From contig NZ_AQGU01000025.1 of assembly GCF_014905615.1 (NCBI RefSeq), positions 744,001 through 808,000 of the forward strand: a stretch of DNA of 64,000 nucleotides, in the 5' to 3' direction. A program made the translations under genes and the position numbers. This document shows positions 26,257 through 35,402 of this stretch, piece by piece (within the stretch, counting starts at the first letter, position 1; every line of letters starts with the position of its first letter). Source of the stretch: Pseudoalteromonas aliena SW19. GTDB taxonomy: Bacteria; Pseudomonadota; Gammaproteobacteria; Enterobacterales; Alteromonadaceae. The notes under the pieces were generated by a model. The model saw only the letters and a list, made by a program, of their open reading frames with translations. It did no database searches and was not told the DNA's origin.

Positions 26257-29076
26257 ATGATAAAACGACACGCAATAGCAACGGCAGTATTACTGTGTAC
26301 CAGCCCGTTATTCATCACTTGTAATGCCATAGCTCAAAACGCAACATTTGTAGGTACGGTAAAAGATAACAAAACACATTTATCAGGTGCGTTAATTAGC
26401 ATTGTAGGCACTGATAAAAGTACGGTTACCAACTATCAAGGCCAATTTGAACTACCTAAGCTTGATGCGGGTAGTTATCAATTAAAAGTATCTTACTTAG
26501 GGTATCAACCTTATTTAATTGATATAAATATCGCAGAAGATGAGGTAAAAAAACTAAAACCAATCACCCTCTTCGCAGTAACGAACGACAATGCTATTGA
26601 AGAAATTATTGCCGTAGGACAAATTCAACGTGGTGAAATGGCCGCTGCAAATAACCAAAAAAATGCTAAAAGCATTAAAAATATAATCTCTGCAGATGGG
26701 ATTGGTAAACTCCCCGACAGAAATGCTGCCGAAGCTGTGCAACGTATTCCTGGTGTATCAATTGAGCGAGATCAAGGCGAAGGTCGCTTTGTTGCCGTTC
26801 GCGGTTTACCAGCACAGTGGAGCTCTGCAAGTATAAATGGCGATCGTTTGCCCACCGCCGAGGAAGAAACCACCAGCCGCGCCACTGCATTTGACTTTTT
26901 CCCCAGCGAACTGATTGAATTTGTTGAGGTATCTAAAGCACTTACACCTGATATTGAAGGCGATGCGATTGGCGGCAACGTAAACTTTGTAACCAAAAAA
27001 GCACCCGATGATTTTGTATTTAATACCAATCTTGCTATTGGCCAAAATGAATTAGCTGATGGTACAAATTACTCCGCTAATGTACTTTACGGAGACAGAC
27101 TCCTTGATGACAAGTTAGGGTTCTTAATTAATGCGACCGCTTGGCAACGAGATTGGGCTACTGATAACTATGAACCTCGTCGTGGTAATGACGGCTTAGG
27201 TATTTATCGATTAGAGCTACGAGATTACACGGGTACACGTGAAACCTATGGCCTCAATGGTGCTATTGAATATCAGCTCGAACAAGGAACGTTAAGTGCT
27301 ACAGCTATGTATGGCACACTAATAGATGATGAAACGCATTACAAACACCGCATGCGTTTTGATAAAAACCGCGCAGAAGTACAACATATTCGAAATGAAT
27401 TAATCACTGAAATGACCGGTTTCGAGATTGCCGGTGAGCACTACTTCGGTTACGACAAAACCCTTTCATGGAAACTCTCTAGTTACGAAAACGAGTTTCG
27501 TTATGGTGATACGCCTAATACCGATGACAACAGCTATTTTGTCGTGCGATTTGATCAAAAAGATGTCGGCTATCAAGGGCTAGAAGACCGTGGAACGGGT
27601 AAAAATTATGCCTATAACACGGTTGATAACGGCAGCGATCCTTGGAATGCAATCAGTAATCACTTACCCAATGGGTTTTCATTCGATCCCAGTAAAGCAA
27701 AGCTCTCTTGGGTAGAGCTTTATAAAGTATTCGTTAACGAAAAAGATAAAATTGTCGCCAGCACAGATTTTGAATGGCAACTAGACAGCGATTTAATATT
27801 AAAAGTAGGTGCTAAATATCGTGATAAAGAACGCGTAGCGCGTTTTAGTGATGAGTTTTACGCATGGGATGAAGCTCAGTATGGCGTAGCACCTACGTTA
27901 AGTGACTTTAGTTTGTCAGACCAACCAGGCAGAAATGACTACTTAAATGAGCTAAATGTTGACTATCAAAGTCAATTTTCGCAGGTTGCCGCAACTGATG
28001 CTTTGGCACAATTTTGGAATAAAAATAAAGAAAAATTTGTACTCGATAAGAGTGAGTCTGCTTTAATCGAAAATGGCGGTGCACTTGGTCGTAATTTTGA
28101 TGTGAGTGAACAGCACGCATCGTTATACGCAATGGCAACTTATACCTTTAATAGCCAGTGGGAAATGTTAGGTGGATTACGATTAACACAAACCGATACG
28201 AAAGTTGACGGTTACCTGTATTTAGCCGACGAGGATAAAGTCATCCCTAGCAGCGCAAGTAACGATTATCTCTCTGTGTTACCAGCATTGCACCTTACCT
28301 ATCATTTTGATGAGCAAACAAACTATCGCTTAGCGTTAACTCGCTCATTTTCTCGTCCTGATTTTGGCTCCCTTACCCCTGGCGCAACTTATTTAGAAGC
28401 AGAAAACGAACTTGTTACTGGTAATCCAGAGCTTGATCCTACTTATTCAAATAATCTCGACTTTATGGCTGAGTACTTTTTTGAAAGAGTCGGTTTAATT
28501 TCTGCAGGGGTGTTCTACAAAGATATCAGCGACCCTATTTTTAAAAGTAGCTCAATGGGTAAGTTTGGCAACAAAAGTAGCGTCAATATTATTCGCCCAG
28601 AAAATGGGGATAGTGCATGGCTTGCTGGAGTTGAAATGGCTTTTAATCGTGACTTAGCCTTTATTAATCCTGCTTTGGAAAGTGTGGGCGTTATGGTCAA
28701 TGCTACATTTATGGATTCACAAATGAGCATCCCAGGCAGAGCCGACAAGGTCGCAATTTCACGCCAAGCCGATAACTTATATAACTTTACCTTGTACTAC
28801 GATGATTCATTTTTTGCTGCGCGAATTGCGCTTAACTATAAAGGCGAATATATCGAAGAGCATGGCAGCAACTCACAGTCTGATAGCTATTATGGCGATA
28901 ACACCAGTGTTGATTTTACTACGTCATATCAGCTTAACGATAATGCATTAGTCTATTTAGAGTTAAACAATCTAACTAACGAGCCACTTAAATATTACTT
29001 AGGCGATGAGAGTCGCCCTTTGCAAGTCGAATATTACGGTGTGCGTGGCATGATTGGCATTAATTACCAATTCTGA
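26257..29076 (+). CDS. TonB-dependent outer-membrane receptor, aminophosphonate locus
   Basis: The 939-residue protein has a signal peptide (to about residue 28) and a carboxypeptidase-regulatory-like domain (about 30-105, GTVKDNKTHLSGALISIVGT). A plug follows with LPDRNAAEAVQRIPGVSIERDQGEGR and IEGDAIGGNVNFVTK, then a beta-barrel ending in a terminal Phe. It is of the TonB-Xanth-Caul type, which often imports sugars or other organics. Its place as first gene before carrier, phnX and relatives suggests uptake of an aminophosphonate or phosphonate-bearing compound. That substrate is inferred. Confidence 0.88.
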   Translation: MIKRHAIATAVLLCTSPLFITCNAIAQNATFVGTVKDNKTHLSGALISIVGTDKSTVTNYQGQFELPKLDAGSYQLKVSYLGYQPYLIDINIAEDEVKKLKPITLFAVTNDNAIEEIIAVGQIQRGEMAAANNQKNAKSIKNIISADGIGKLPDRNAAEAVQRIPGVSIERDQGEGRFVAVRGLPAQWSSASINGDRLPTAEEETTSRATAFDFFPSELIEFVEVSKALTPDIEGDAIGGNVNFVTKKAPDDFVFNTNLAIGQNELADGTNYSANVLYGDRLLDDKLGFLINATAWQRDWATDNYEPRRGNDGLGIYRLELRDYTGTRETYGLNGAIEYQLEQGTLSATAMYGTLIDDETHYKHRMRFDKNRAEVQHIRNELITEMTGFEIAGEHYFGYDKTLSWKLSSYENEFRYGDTPNTDDNSYFVVRFDQKDVGYQGLEDRGTGKNYAYNTVDNGSDPWNAISNHLPNGFSFDPSKAKLSWVELYKVFVNEKDKIVASTDFEWQLDSDLILKVGAKYRDKERVARFSDEFYAWDEAQYGVAPTLSDFSLSDQPGRNDYLNELNVDYQSQFSQVAATDALAQFWNKNKEKFVLDKSESALIENGGALGRNFDVSEQHASLYAMATYTFNSQWEMLGGLRLTQTDTKVDGYLYLADEDKVIPSSASNDYLSVLPALHLTYHFDEQTNYRLALTRSFSRPDFGSLTPGATYLEAENELVTGNPELDPTYSNNLDFMAEYFFERVGLISAGVFYKDISDPIFKSSSMGKFGNKSSVNIIRPENGDSAWLAGVEMAFNRDLAFINPALESVGVMVNATFMDSQMSIPGRADKVAISRQADNLYNFTLYYDDSFFAARIALNYKGEYIEEHGSNSQSDSYYGDNTSVDFTTSYQLNDNALVYLELNNLTNEPLKYYLGDESRPLQVEYYGVRGMIGINYQF

Positions 29077-29121
29077 TCACTTTTATGTTGTGCGGGGCTA
29101 TGCTCCGCAAAGGACTGCTTT

Positions 29122-30432
29122 ATGTTTACTCAACCACAATGGCTAAAACGTGCTCACGGTATTGGCTTTGTTTTATTCGCCGCCAGCTCTGCGTTTATGA
29201 CTTACTTTTGTATGTACGCTTTTCGAAAGCCCTTTACTGCAAATAGTTACACCGAGTTTGACGATCCTAGCTGGCAAGTCAGCTTTAAAATAGCTTTAAT
29301 TCTTTCACAAGTTTTAGGCTATCTATGCGCTAAGTTTATAGGCGTTAAGGTCATTGCAGAAATGCGTCACCAACAACGCGGTCTAGCGATCATTGCCATG
29401 ATCGCGGGTGCCGAATTATCGCTGATTTTATTTGCCATCACACCGGTTGGTTTTAATATTGTCTGGCTGTTTTTTAACGGTTTATCGCTTGGCATGATTT
29501 GGGGAATAGTGTTTAGTTTTTTAGAAGGCAGACGCACCTCTGAAATTCTTGGTGCGGTGCTCAGTGTTACCTTTATTCTCGCCTCTGGTTTAGTCAGAAG
29601 TGTTGGTAAATGGCTAATTGACACTTTAAATGTGCCTGAACTGTGGATGCCTGCTGCAACCGGCGCGCTTTTTTTGCCGATACTATTACTGAGTGTTAAA
29701 TGTTTAACATTATTACCTGATCCAACCTTGGCAGATCAGCAAGCCCGTCAACAGCGCTTACCTATGGATGCCAAAGCACGCTGGCAGTTTTTTAAACGTT
29801 ATTGGTTTGGTATCAGCGCTTTGATATTGAGCTTTTTACTCTTTACAGGCTTTCGTGATTTTCGTGACAACTTTGCAGCAGAAATATGGCAAGCACTGGG
29901 GTACGGGCAAGAGCCTGCTATTTTTGCTTATGCGGGGATCCGTATGGCACTCATCGTACTAATCGCTTTGGGCGCAATGGTACTGGTGAAAAATAATAAA
30001 ACCGCATTTTACGTTAATCATGCATTTATATTATTTGGCGCTTGCTTACTTATAAGCAGCACTTTGGCTTTTGAAAGTCAATTACTTAGCGCCAAAGCCT
30101 GGATGGTGTTACTCGGTGCAGGCCTTTATATTAGCTACATTCCCTATAACTGCTTCTTATTTGATCGAATGATTTCGGCCGTTGGTTCAACAGCTAACGC
30201 AGGGTTTTTAATATATCTAGCCGACTCTGCTGGCTATTTAGGCTCTGTGGGCATTTTACTCTATCGCACCTTTGTAATGCCTGAAATCAGTTGGCTGAAC
30301 TTCTTTATTACGGCCAGTTATTGGGTCGGCACTGTGGCTGGGTTTTTAGTTCTGTGCTCGTTAAGTTACTTTTCAATTCGTTTATCTACACAAAAAACAC
30401 CTGCGCCAACATTGGCCTCTATAAATATTTAA
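29122..30432 (+). CDS. DUF5690/MFS-like membrane carrier
   Basis: The 436-residue protein is an integral membrane protein with about 12 hydrophobic helices. It resembles the DUF5690 family, distantly related to major-facilitator carriers: FCMYAFRKPFTA early, GLSLGMIWGIVFSFLEGRRTSE near residue 125 and YIPYNCFLFDRM near residue 345. It lies 45 bases after the TonB receptor, with an AAGGAC ribosome site, and 8 bases before phnX. Position suggests inner-membrane uptake of 2-aminoethylphosphonate or a relative. The substrate is inferred only from context. Confidence 0.78.
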   Translation: MFTQPQWLKRAHGIGFVLFAASSAFMTYFCMYAFRKPFTANSYTEFDDPSWQVSFKIALILSQVLGYLCAKFIGVKVIAEMRHQQRGLAIIAMIAGAELSLILFAITPVGFNIVWLFFNGLSLGMIWGIVFSFLEGRRTSEILGAVLSVTFILASGLVRSVGKWLIDTLNVPELWMPAATGALFLPILLLSVKCLTLLPDPTLADQQARQQRLPMDAKARWQFFKRYWFGISALILSFLLFTGFRDFRDNFAAEIWQALGYGQEPAIFAYAGIRMALIVLIALGAMVLVKNNKTAFYVNHAFILFGACLLISSTLAFESQLLSAKAWMVLLGAGLYISYIPYNCFLFDRMISAVGSTANAGFLIYLADSAGYLGSVGILLYRTFVMPEISWLNFFITASYWVGTVAGFLVLCSLSYFSIRLSTQKTPAPTLASINI

Positions 30433-30440
30433 GGAACATT

Positions 30441-31250
30441 ATGACAAAGTTAGAAGCACTCATTTTAGATTGGGCCGGCACGGTTGTTGATCATGGCTCA
30501 GTTGCTCCAACCACCATTTTTGTTGAAGCATTTAAAACCGCGTTTAATTTCGAAATCAGTTTACAAGAAGCGCGCATTCCAATGGGTATGGGTAAATGGG
30601 ATCACATCGCAACATTAGGATCACTTGCCGATATTAAAGCGCGTTGGCAAACACAGTTTGGTGCGCCTATGAGTAATGACCAAATTGATCATATTTACGA
30701 GACTTTTATGCCATTACAAAAAGCCAAAGTCGCTGAGCGAGCAATGCCAATTGCAGGGGTATTACCGGTGTTAAATCGCTTAAAGCAACAAGGTTTGAAA
30801 ATAGGCAGTTGCTCAGGTTATCCTCGCCAAGTTATGGATATATTAGAAGTTGCGGCGGCTGAATATGGTTATAAACCCGATCACAGCGTAGGCAGCGATG
30901 AATTATCAGCGGGATCTCGCCCTGGTCCTTGGATGGCTCTTGAAAATGTAAATGTATTGGGGATCAGCAATGTCGCACATTGCGTTAAAGTCGACGACTC
31001 AGCACCTGGTATTGCAGAAGGCTTAAACGCCGGAATGTGGACAGTCGGCGTTGCATTAACAGGCAATGCAGTGGGCCTAACAGAGTCACAATGGCAAGCA
31101 TGTTCACAAACCGAACAAGATGAACTTATTCGTACAGCCTACCAACAACTTTATTACAGTGGCGCACATTACGTGATTGATTCACTCGCTGATATTGAGC
31201 CTATTCTTATGCAAATTGAAGCAAGACTTGCACGTGGAGAGCGCCCTTAA
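30441..31250 (+). CDS. phnX: Phosphonoacetaldehyde hydrolase (phosphonatase)
   Basis: PhnX cleaves the C-P bond of phosphonoacetaldehyde to acetaldehyde and phosphate. The 269-residue HAD protein has the nucleophile aspartate in LILDWAGTVVDHGS (about residue 9), the catalytic lysine that forms a Schiff base in MGMGKWDHIATL (about residue 50), the serine/threonine motif SCSGYPRQVM and the acidic motif KVDDSAPGIAEGLNAG. The ATG at 30441 follows AAGGAA; a longer upstream frame overlaps the carrier gene. Its stop overlaps the next start (1 base). Confidence 0.95.
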   Translation: MTKLEALILDWAGTVVDHGSVAPTTIFVEAFKTAFNFEISLQEARIPMGMGKWDHIATLGSLADIKARWQTQFGAPMSNDQIDHIYETFMPLQKAKVAERAMPIAGVLPVLNRLKQQGLKIGSCSGYPRQVMDILEVAAAEYGYKPDHSVGSDELSAGSRPGPWMALENVNVLGISNVAHCVKVDDSAPGIAEGLNAGMWTVGVALTGNAVGLTESQWQACSQTEQDELIRTAYQQLYYSGAHYVIDSLADIEPILMQIEARLARGERP

Positions 31251-32650
31251 TGACATATCAACCTTTTTGGTTTGATAGCGCTATAAATGAGGAGGCCGCT
31301 GCGCCTTTTCATTTATTACCCCAAGGGCATCACACTGATGTGTGCATTATTGGTGGCGGGTTCACCGGCCTTTGGACTGCAATCAATATTAAACAGCAAC
31401 ATCCTACAAAAAAAGTAACCATTATTGAGCAAGGATTATGCGGCCAAGGCGCATCTGGGCGAAATGGCGGCGCAATGCTAACCTGGTCAACAAAGCTTCC
31501 TAGCCTAATTAAGCTTGTTGGTTTAGATAACGCGCTATTTTTAGTTAAGCAATCTGAACTAGCCGTGCATGAAATAAGCGCATTCACAAAAGAACAAGGT
31601 ATTGACTGTGACTGCAGAATCGACGGATGTTTTTATACCGCCTCTAACCGTGCACAACTGGGCTTGCTTGATAACGCTTTGGATTGTTTAGATCAATTTA
31701 AACTCAATTCTTGGCAAAAGTGCACTGCTGAGCAACTGTTACAAACAGGCTCAAAACAAAATTTGCATGCTCATTTTTCTGCTCATGGCGGCAGTATCCA
31801 ACCAGCAAAATTAGTCAGAGGGCTTAAGCGTGTTGCTCAACAAATGGGGGTTGATGTTATTGAGCATTGTCGTTATAAACAGCATCATGGGCATGAGCCA
31901 ATAAATGTCACCACCAATCAAGGGGCATTAGTTTGTAATACCCTTATCTTTGCTGTTAATGCGTGGCTACCCACTTTACAAAGCCAGTTTTCCCGCTCAG
32001 TAGTCTTGGTTTCAAGTGACATGATCATCACCAAACCAATACCTGATGTGCTTGAGCAGCTCAAGTTAAACCATGGTAGTGCAATTATTGATTCTCGCAC
32101 TTTTGTTAACTATTACCGCAGCACCTCAGATGGGCGTTTAATGCTTGGCAAAGGTGGAAATTTTTTCAGTTATGGTAATAAAGTACACCCCAAATTTGAC
32201 CAACCAAGTCACTATAAAAAATTACTTAATAGCTCATTGGCTCATTTTTTCAAAGGGCATGAACTGCCTATCGAACGCACATGGACTGGGCCATCTGACA
32301 GAAGTGCCACTGGCTTTCCTTTTTTCGGGCATTTAAACGCACATCCGCACGTGCTTTATGCAGGTGGTTATTCTGGTAATGGTATTGTTCAGTCTTATTT
32401 AGGCGCAAAAATACTCTCAGCTATGGTGCTTAATAATAATCCACAATGGCAACACTGCGGATTAGTAAATCAGCCACTTAAGCAATTCCCAATAGAGCCT
32501 ATTCGTACCGCTGGCGCCTATATTGTGCGTAATGCTATTCGCCGTAAAGAGTTGGCTGAAGATTTAAACTTGCAACCGCATAAAATAGACTGCTACTTAG
32601 ATAAACTCAGCGGCAGTGCAGCAAAAGTTGACACGCAATCACTCAGGTAA
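31250..32650 (+). CDS. FAD-dependent amine oxidase/dehydrogenase in the aminophosphonate operon
   Basis: The 466-residue protein is a DAO-family flavoenzyme (like PuuB and glycine oxidase). It has the dinucleotide motif VCIIGGGFTGLWTA near residue 32, GASGRNGGAMLTW near residue 67 and a C-terminal GGYSGNGIVQSYLGAK motif that contacts FAD. Flavoenzymes of this family occur in several aminophosphonate clusters, where some act on N-methylated or other substituted aminoethylphosphonates; I infer a similar role. It overlaps phnX and precedes the HD gene by 6 bases. Confidence 0.85.
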   Translation: MTYQPFWFDSAINEEAAAPFHLLPQGHHTDVCIIGGGFTGLWTAINIKQQHPTKKVTIIEQGLCGQGASGRNGGAMLTWSTKLPSLIKLVGLDNALFLVKQSELAVHEISAFTKEQGIDCDCRIDGCFYTASNRAQLGLLDNALDCLDQFKLNSWQKCTAEQLLQTGSKQNLHAHFSAHGGSIQPAKLVRGLKRVAQQMGVDVIEHCRYKQHHGHEPINVTTNQGALVCNTLIFAVNAWLPTLQSQFSRSVVLVSSDMIITKPIPDVLEQLKLNHGSAIIDSRTFVNYYRSTSDGRLMLGKGGNFFSYGNKVHPKFDQPSHYKKLLNSSLAHFFKGHELPIERTWTGPSDRSATGFPFFGHLNAHPHVLYAGGYSGNGIVQSYLGAKILSAMVLNNNPQWQHCGLVNQPLKQFPIEPIRTAGAYIVRNAIRRKELAEDLNLQPHKIDCYLDKLSGSAAKVDTQSLR

Positions 32651-32656
32651 TATACA

Positions 32657-33268
32657 ATGTCTAAACAAGATTTTCCTGCCATTGCTTCAGCAGTAGCAGA
32701 AATTAGTTTTTTATATCTCACTTACGGTAATATTCACTACGATGAAGCCTGTTCGCAGTTTGCTCACGGTGCACAATGTGCCTCATTAGCGCAACGCCAA
32801 GGTCACAAGGATGATATTGTGATTGCCGCATTTTTACATGATATTGGCCACTTAATTGCACAGCACCAGCAAAAATCAGATATGAATCAACAAGGCTATA
32901 TTCATCATAGCCAGCTTGGAGCTGATTTTTTAAAAGCTCACAATTTTAGTCATGCAGTGGTCCGGATGGTGCAATATCATGTGCAGGCCAAGCGTTATTT
33001 GGTGTCAACTTCAAAGTGCTATCGTGCTTTACTGTCAACCGCAAGTCGAAAAACACTACAGCAACAAGGAGATGGATTAACAAAACATCAGCAACAGGTT
33101 TTTGAAAACCAACCTGACTTTGAAGATTTACTTACATTACGTCATCTCGATGATGCAGGTAAAGATCCAGATATGGTTACATCAGCTCTGTCATACTGGT
33201 TACAAAAAATTGAGCTGTACTTACAGCACGTTAGTGCATACGCAAAAAAATTTAACCTAGAAAGATAA
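32657..33268 (+). CDS. PhnZ-like HD-domain protein of phosphonate operons
   Basis: The 203-residue protein has the HD-domain metal ligands in order: H in QFAHGAQCA (about residue 37), HD and H in AAFLHDIGHLIA (about residues 58-62), H in YIHHSQLGADFL (about 84), H in VQYHVQAKRYL (about 107) and D in HLDDAGKDP. This fits PhnZ, the mixed-valent diiron oxygenase that cleaves (R)-2-amino-1-hydroxyethylphosphonate, and the phosphonate-operon-associated HD family. PhnZ's partner dioxygenase PhnY is absent. It may remove a hydroxylated or inhibitory analogue of the PhnW substrate; the exact reaction is not known. Confidence 0.82.
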   Translation: MSKQDFPAIASAVAEISFLYLTYGNIHYDEACSQFAHGAQCASLAQRQGHKDDIVIAAFLHDIGHLIAQHQQKSDMNQQGYIHHSQLGADFLKAHNFSHAVVRMVQYHVQAKRYLVSTSKCYRALLSTASRKTLQQQGDGLTKHQQQVFENQPDFEDLLTLRHLDDAGKDPDMVTSALSYWLQKIELYLQHVSAYAKKFNLER

Positions 33269-33299
33269 ACTGACCCTAAACTAAGCTGGCAAATAATTA

Positions 33300-33411
33300 A
33301 CCTAAATTTTGGTTAAGATATTTATTAACATACTGATTTAATAATATAAACTGAATGCTATAAGCGTTAACAGTGGTCGTTTGAGATGGGTTAATTATTC
33401 ACACCTCAAGT
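33300..33411. repeat. Degraded family-B (IS982-like) MITE
   Basis: The left 50 bases follow those of 12479-12672 closely (both share GGTTAAGATATTTA). The right 50 also align (AGCG, then TTGAGAT, then a TTATT tract and a degraded CTCAGGT end). The middle is shortened, 112 bases in all. It lies between the PhnZ-like gene and the GntR gene and ends just before the chosen GntR start. Confidence 0.5.
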
Positions 33412-33413
33412 CA

Positions 33414-34121
33414 ATGAACGGTAAACATAAAACTATGCTTTTATTTCAAGAAATTCGCAATTATATCCTCACCCTACTCCAGCAAGACGAAATTGCTACG
33501 GGCAGTAAGCTGCCCTCAGAGCGGGCTTTACAAGAGCACTTTAATTCTACACGTATTACTGTGCGTGAAGCATTGATCAGATTAGAAGCAGAAGGATTAA
33601 TTTATAGTCAAAAACGAAAAGGCTGGTTTGTCACTCCACATAAACTAAAATGGCATCCCGCAACAAAAGTTAACTTCTACGAACTTGCTAAGCAGCAAGG
33701 CTTCACAGCACAAACACGTTTAGTGAGTGTGAACAAAATTGATAACATTAATTTTACCGATATCTTTAGCGCACAGAGTCTATATCATCTACAGCGTGTG
33801 CGTAGCTTGGACAATCGTGCAGTTATGTTTGAAGACATTTTTTGTGATGCACAGCGCTTTGACGGTCTTAATAAGCATTCGTTAAATAGCTCAATTACCG
33901 AGATCATGGCCAAACAATATGCAACAAATGTAGTAAAAGAACAGAGCATTATTAGCGTAACGGTGCTTCCTGACAATGTCTGCGAGATGCTTGAAAAAAA
34001 CAGTGGTACACCATGCTTAAAAGTAGTGCGTCAACGTTTTGATGAGCAACAAAAATTGGTTGATCATAATATTGAATATTGGTTACACAATGCGATTGAA
34101 ATGATTGTCGAAGGCCAATAA
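33414..34121 (+). CDS. phnR: GntR/UTRA-family regulator of phosphonate use (PhnR-like)
   Basis: The protein has a GntR winged helix-turn-helix (KLPSERALQEHFNSTRITVR, EALIRLEAEGLIY) in its first 75 residues and a UTRA effector-binding domain after it, as in the HutC subfamily. Salmonella-type PhnR regulators of 2-aminoethylphosphonate genes have this structure. The start is uncertain: ATG at 33414 or 33435; the frame upstream of 33414 runs into a degraded repeat. It probably binds the two palindromes at 26223 and 35276 and responds to an aminophosphonate. Symbol assigned by context. Confidence 0.82.
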   Translation: MNGKHKTMLLFQEIRNYILTLLQQDEIATGSKLPSERALQEHFNSTRITVREALIRLEAEGLIYSQKRKGWFVTPHKLKWHPATKVNFYELAKQQGFTAQTRLVSVNKIDNINFTDIFSAQSLYHLQRVRSLDNRAVMFEDIFCDAQRFDGLNKHSLNSSITEIMAKQYATNVVKEQSIISVTVLPDNVCEMLEKNSGTPCLKVVRQRFDEQQKLVDHNIEYWLHNAIEMIVEGQ

Positions 34122-34146
34122 AAGCGATACTTCTAGTATCGCTTTT
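34120..34146. terminator. Bidirectional terminator between phnR and phnW
   Basis: A perfect 11-bp stem AAAAGCGATAC/GTATCGCTTTT with a 5-base loop lies between the convergent stops. A and T tracts on both sides let it serve both strands. Confidence 0.9.
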
Positions 34147-34156
34147 ATTGCTCAAT

Positions 34157-35260
34157 TTATACTGTATCTTGCCAATAAAGATTACTTGCTACGGCGTCAA
34201 GCAAGCGATGCATATCAGCTGCAAATACGTGGCCAATGTTACCAATACGAAAACAATCCGCATCCGACACTTTACCCGGATAAATCACAAATCCTTGGTT
34301 TTTTAGTGCATTATAAAACGTTTTAAAGTCGTAATCCTGTCCTGTTGGCGATAAAAACGAGGTAATAATCGGTGAATGCACTGACGTATTTAATAAAGGA
34401 GAAAAACCAAGCTTTTTCATTCCCGTGACAAGAATGTGCTGGTTTTCCTTGTAACGTTTATAACGCTCTGTGATCCCTCCCTCTTCTTCAAGTTCGACTA
34501 ATGCCTGATAAAAAGCCCGTACGACATGAGTTGGTGAAGTAAAACGCCACTTACCATTGTTTTTCTCCATACAGTGCCACTGTGCAAAGAGATCTAAAGA
34601 AAGGGAACGTGAAACGCCTTCGCTTTGCGCTATAAGATGGTGTTTGCAAATCACAAAACCAAAACCTGGTACACCTTGAATACATTTATTTGCCGAGCTA
34701 ATCATCACATCAACATGCCAATCAGCCAAATCGAAAGGGATCCCGCCAAAACTGCTCATTGCATCTAAAACAAACACCTTGTTATACGTTTTGGCCAACT
34801 GCCCCACTGCTTCGGCTGGATTTAACATACCCGTGGTTGTTTCGCAGTGAACCATTGCTATATGCGTAATGTCAGAGTCGTTTAGTAAAACAGCTTCAAT
34901 ATCAGCTACATTCGGTAGTTGGGTTTCGGTGTAATTGATAATGTGTGTGTTAATATTCAAATAGGCAGCAATTTCGCCTATTCGCTCACCATATGCCCCA
35001 TTATTAATAACCAACAATTTATCACTGCTTTTTATTAAGCTACCAAGAGCAGACTCTACACTCGCTGTTCCGCTGCCTTGCATTAGCACACTGGTGTAAC
35101 CTGGATGTGCCGTAGCAAGTGCCACCAACTTAGCTCTAATTGCCTGAACTACACCTTGGTTATATTCATCGTCCCATGTACACCAATCCTTTAGCATCGC
35201 TTTTTTTACTGTATCAGAAGTACTTAGCGGCCCTGGGGTTAGTAATAAATAATCATTCAT
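34157..35260 (-). CDS. phnW: 2-aminoethylphosphonate--pyruvate transaminase
   Basis: PhnW moves the amino group of 2-aminoethylphosphonate to pyruvate, giving phosphonoacetaldehyde (the PhnX substrate) and alanine. The 367-residue PLP enzyme starts [18 protein letters not shown] (ATG at 35260). It has [11 protein letters not shown] near residue 65, the [12 protein letters not shown] segment and the PLP lysine in [16 protein letters not shown] (about residue 193). It is transcribed towards phnR from a promoter carrying operator site 2. Separation of phnW from phnX into two units under one operator is notable. Confidence 0.96.
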   Translation of the reverse strand: MNDYLLLTPGPLSTSDTVKKAMLKDWCTWDDEYNQGVVQAIRAKLVALATAHPGYTSVLMQGSGTASVESALGSLIKSSDKLLVINNGAYGERIGEIAAYLNINTHIINYTETQLPNVADIEAVLLNDSDITHIAMVHCETTTGMLNPAEAVGQLAKTYNKVFVLDAMSSFGGIPFDLADWHVDVMISSANKCIQGVPGFGFVICKHHLIAQSEGVSRSLSLDLFAQWHCMEKNNGKWRFTSPTHVVRAFYQALVELEEEGGITERYKRYKENQHILVTGMKKLGFSPLLNTSVHSPIITSFLSPTGQDYDFKTFYNALKNQGFVIYPGKVSDADCFRIGNIGHVFAADMHRLLDAVASNLYWQDTV

Positions 35261-35275
35261 AGTTATTCCACTCAA

Positions 35276-35291
35276 TCTGGTCTAGTCCAGA
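35276..35291. promoter_or_regulatory. Putative operator of the GntR/PhnR-type regulator, site 2
   Basis: TCTGGTCTAGTCCAGA is the exact reverse complement of site 1 at 26223-26238. It lies 15 bases upstream of the phnW start, between the start and the likely promoter, where a bound repressor would block transcription. Confidence 0.75.
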
Positions 35292-35347
35292 CAGTATTGA
35301 AGATTTTAACTTGAAAAAACAGTGAAATTTTTATGACAGATCAAAGC

Positions 35348-35370
35348 AAAAAAAGGGCCTTTCGGCCCTT
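35348..35370 (-). terminator. Terminator after the STN-TonB receptor gene
   Basis: A 7-bp GC-rich stem AAGGGCC/GGCCCTT with a 4-base loop is followed on the minus strand by seven T. It is 33 bases beyond the receptor stop. Confidence 0.9.
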
Positions 35371-35402
35371 AGGTTGTTAAATAACAAAGGGAGAGTTATT
35401 TA

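Noticed and set aside
32657..33268. Complete PhnY-PhnZ oxidative pathway
   Set aside because: Only the PhnZ-like protein is present; no Fe/2-oxoglutarate dioxygenase is encoded in the locus.
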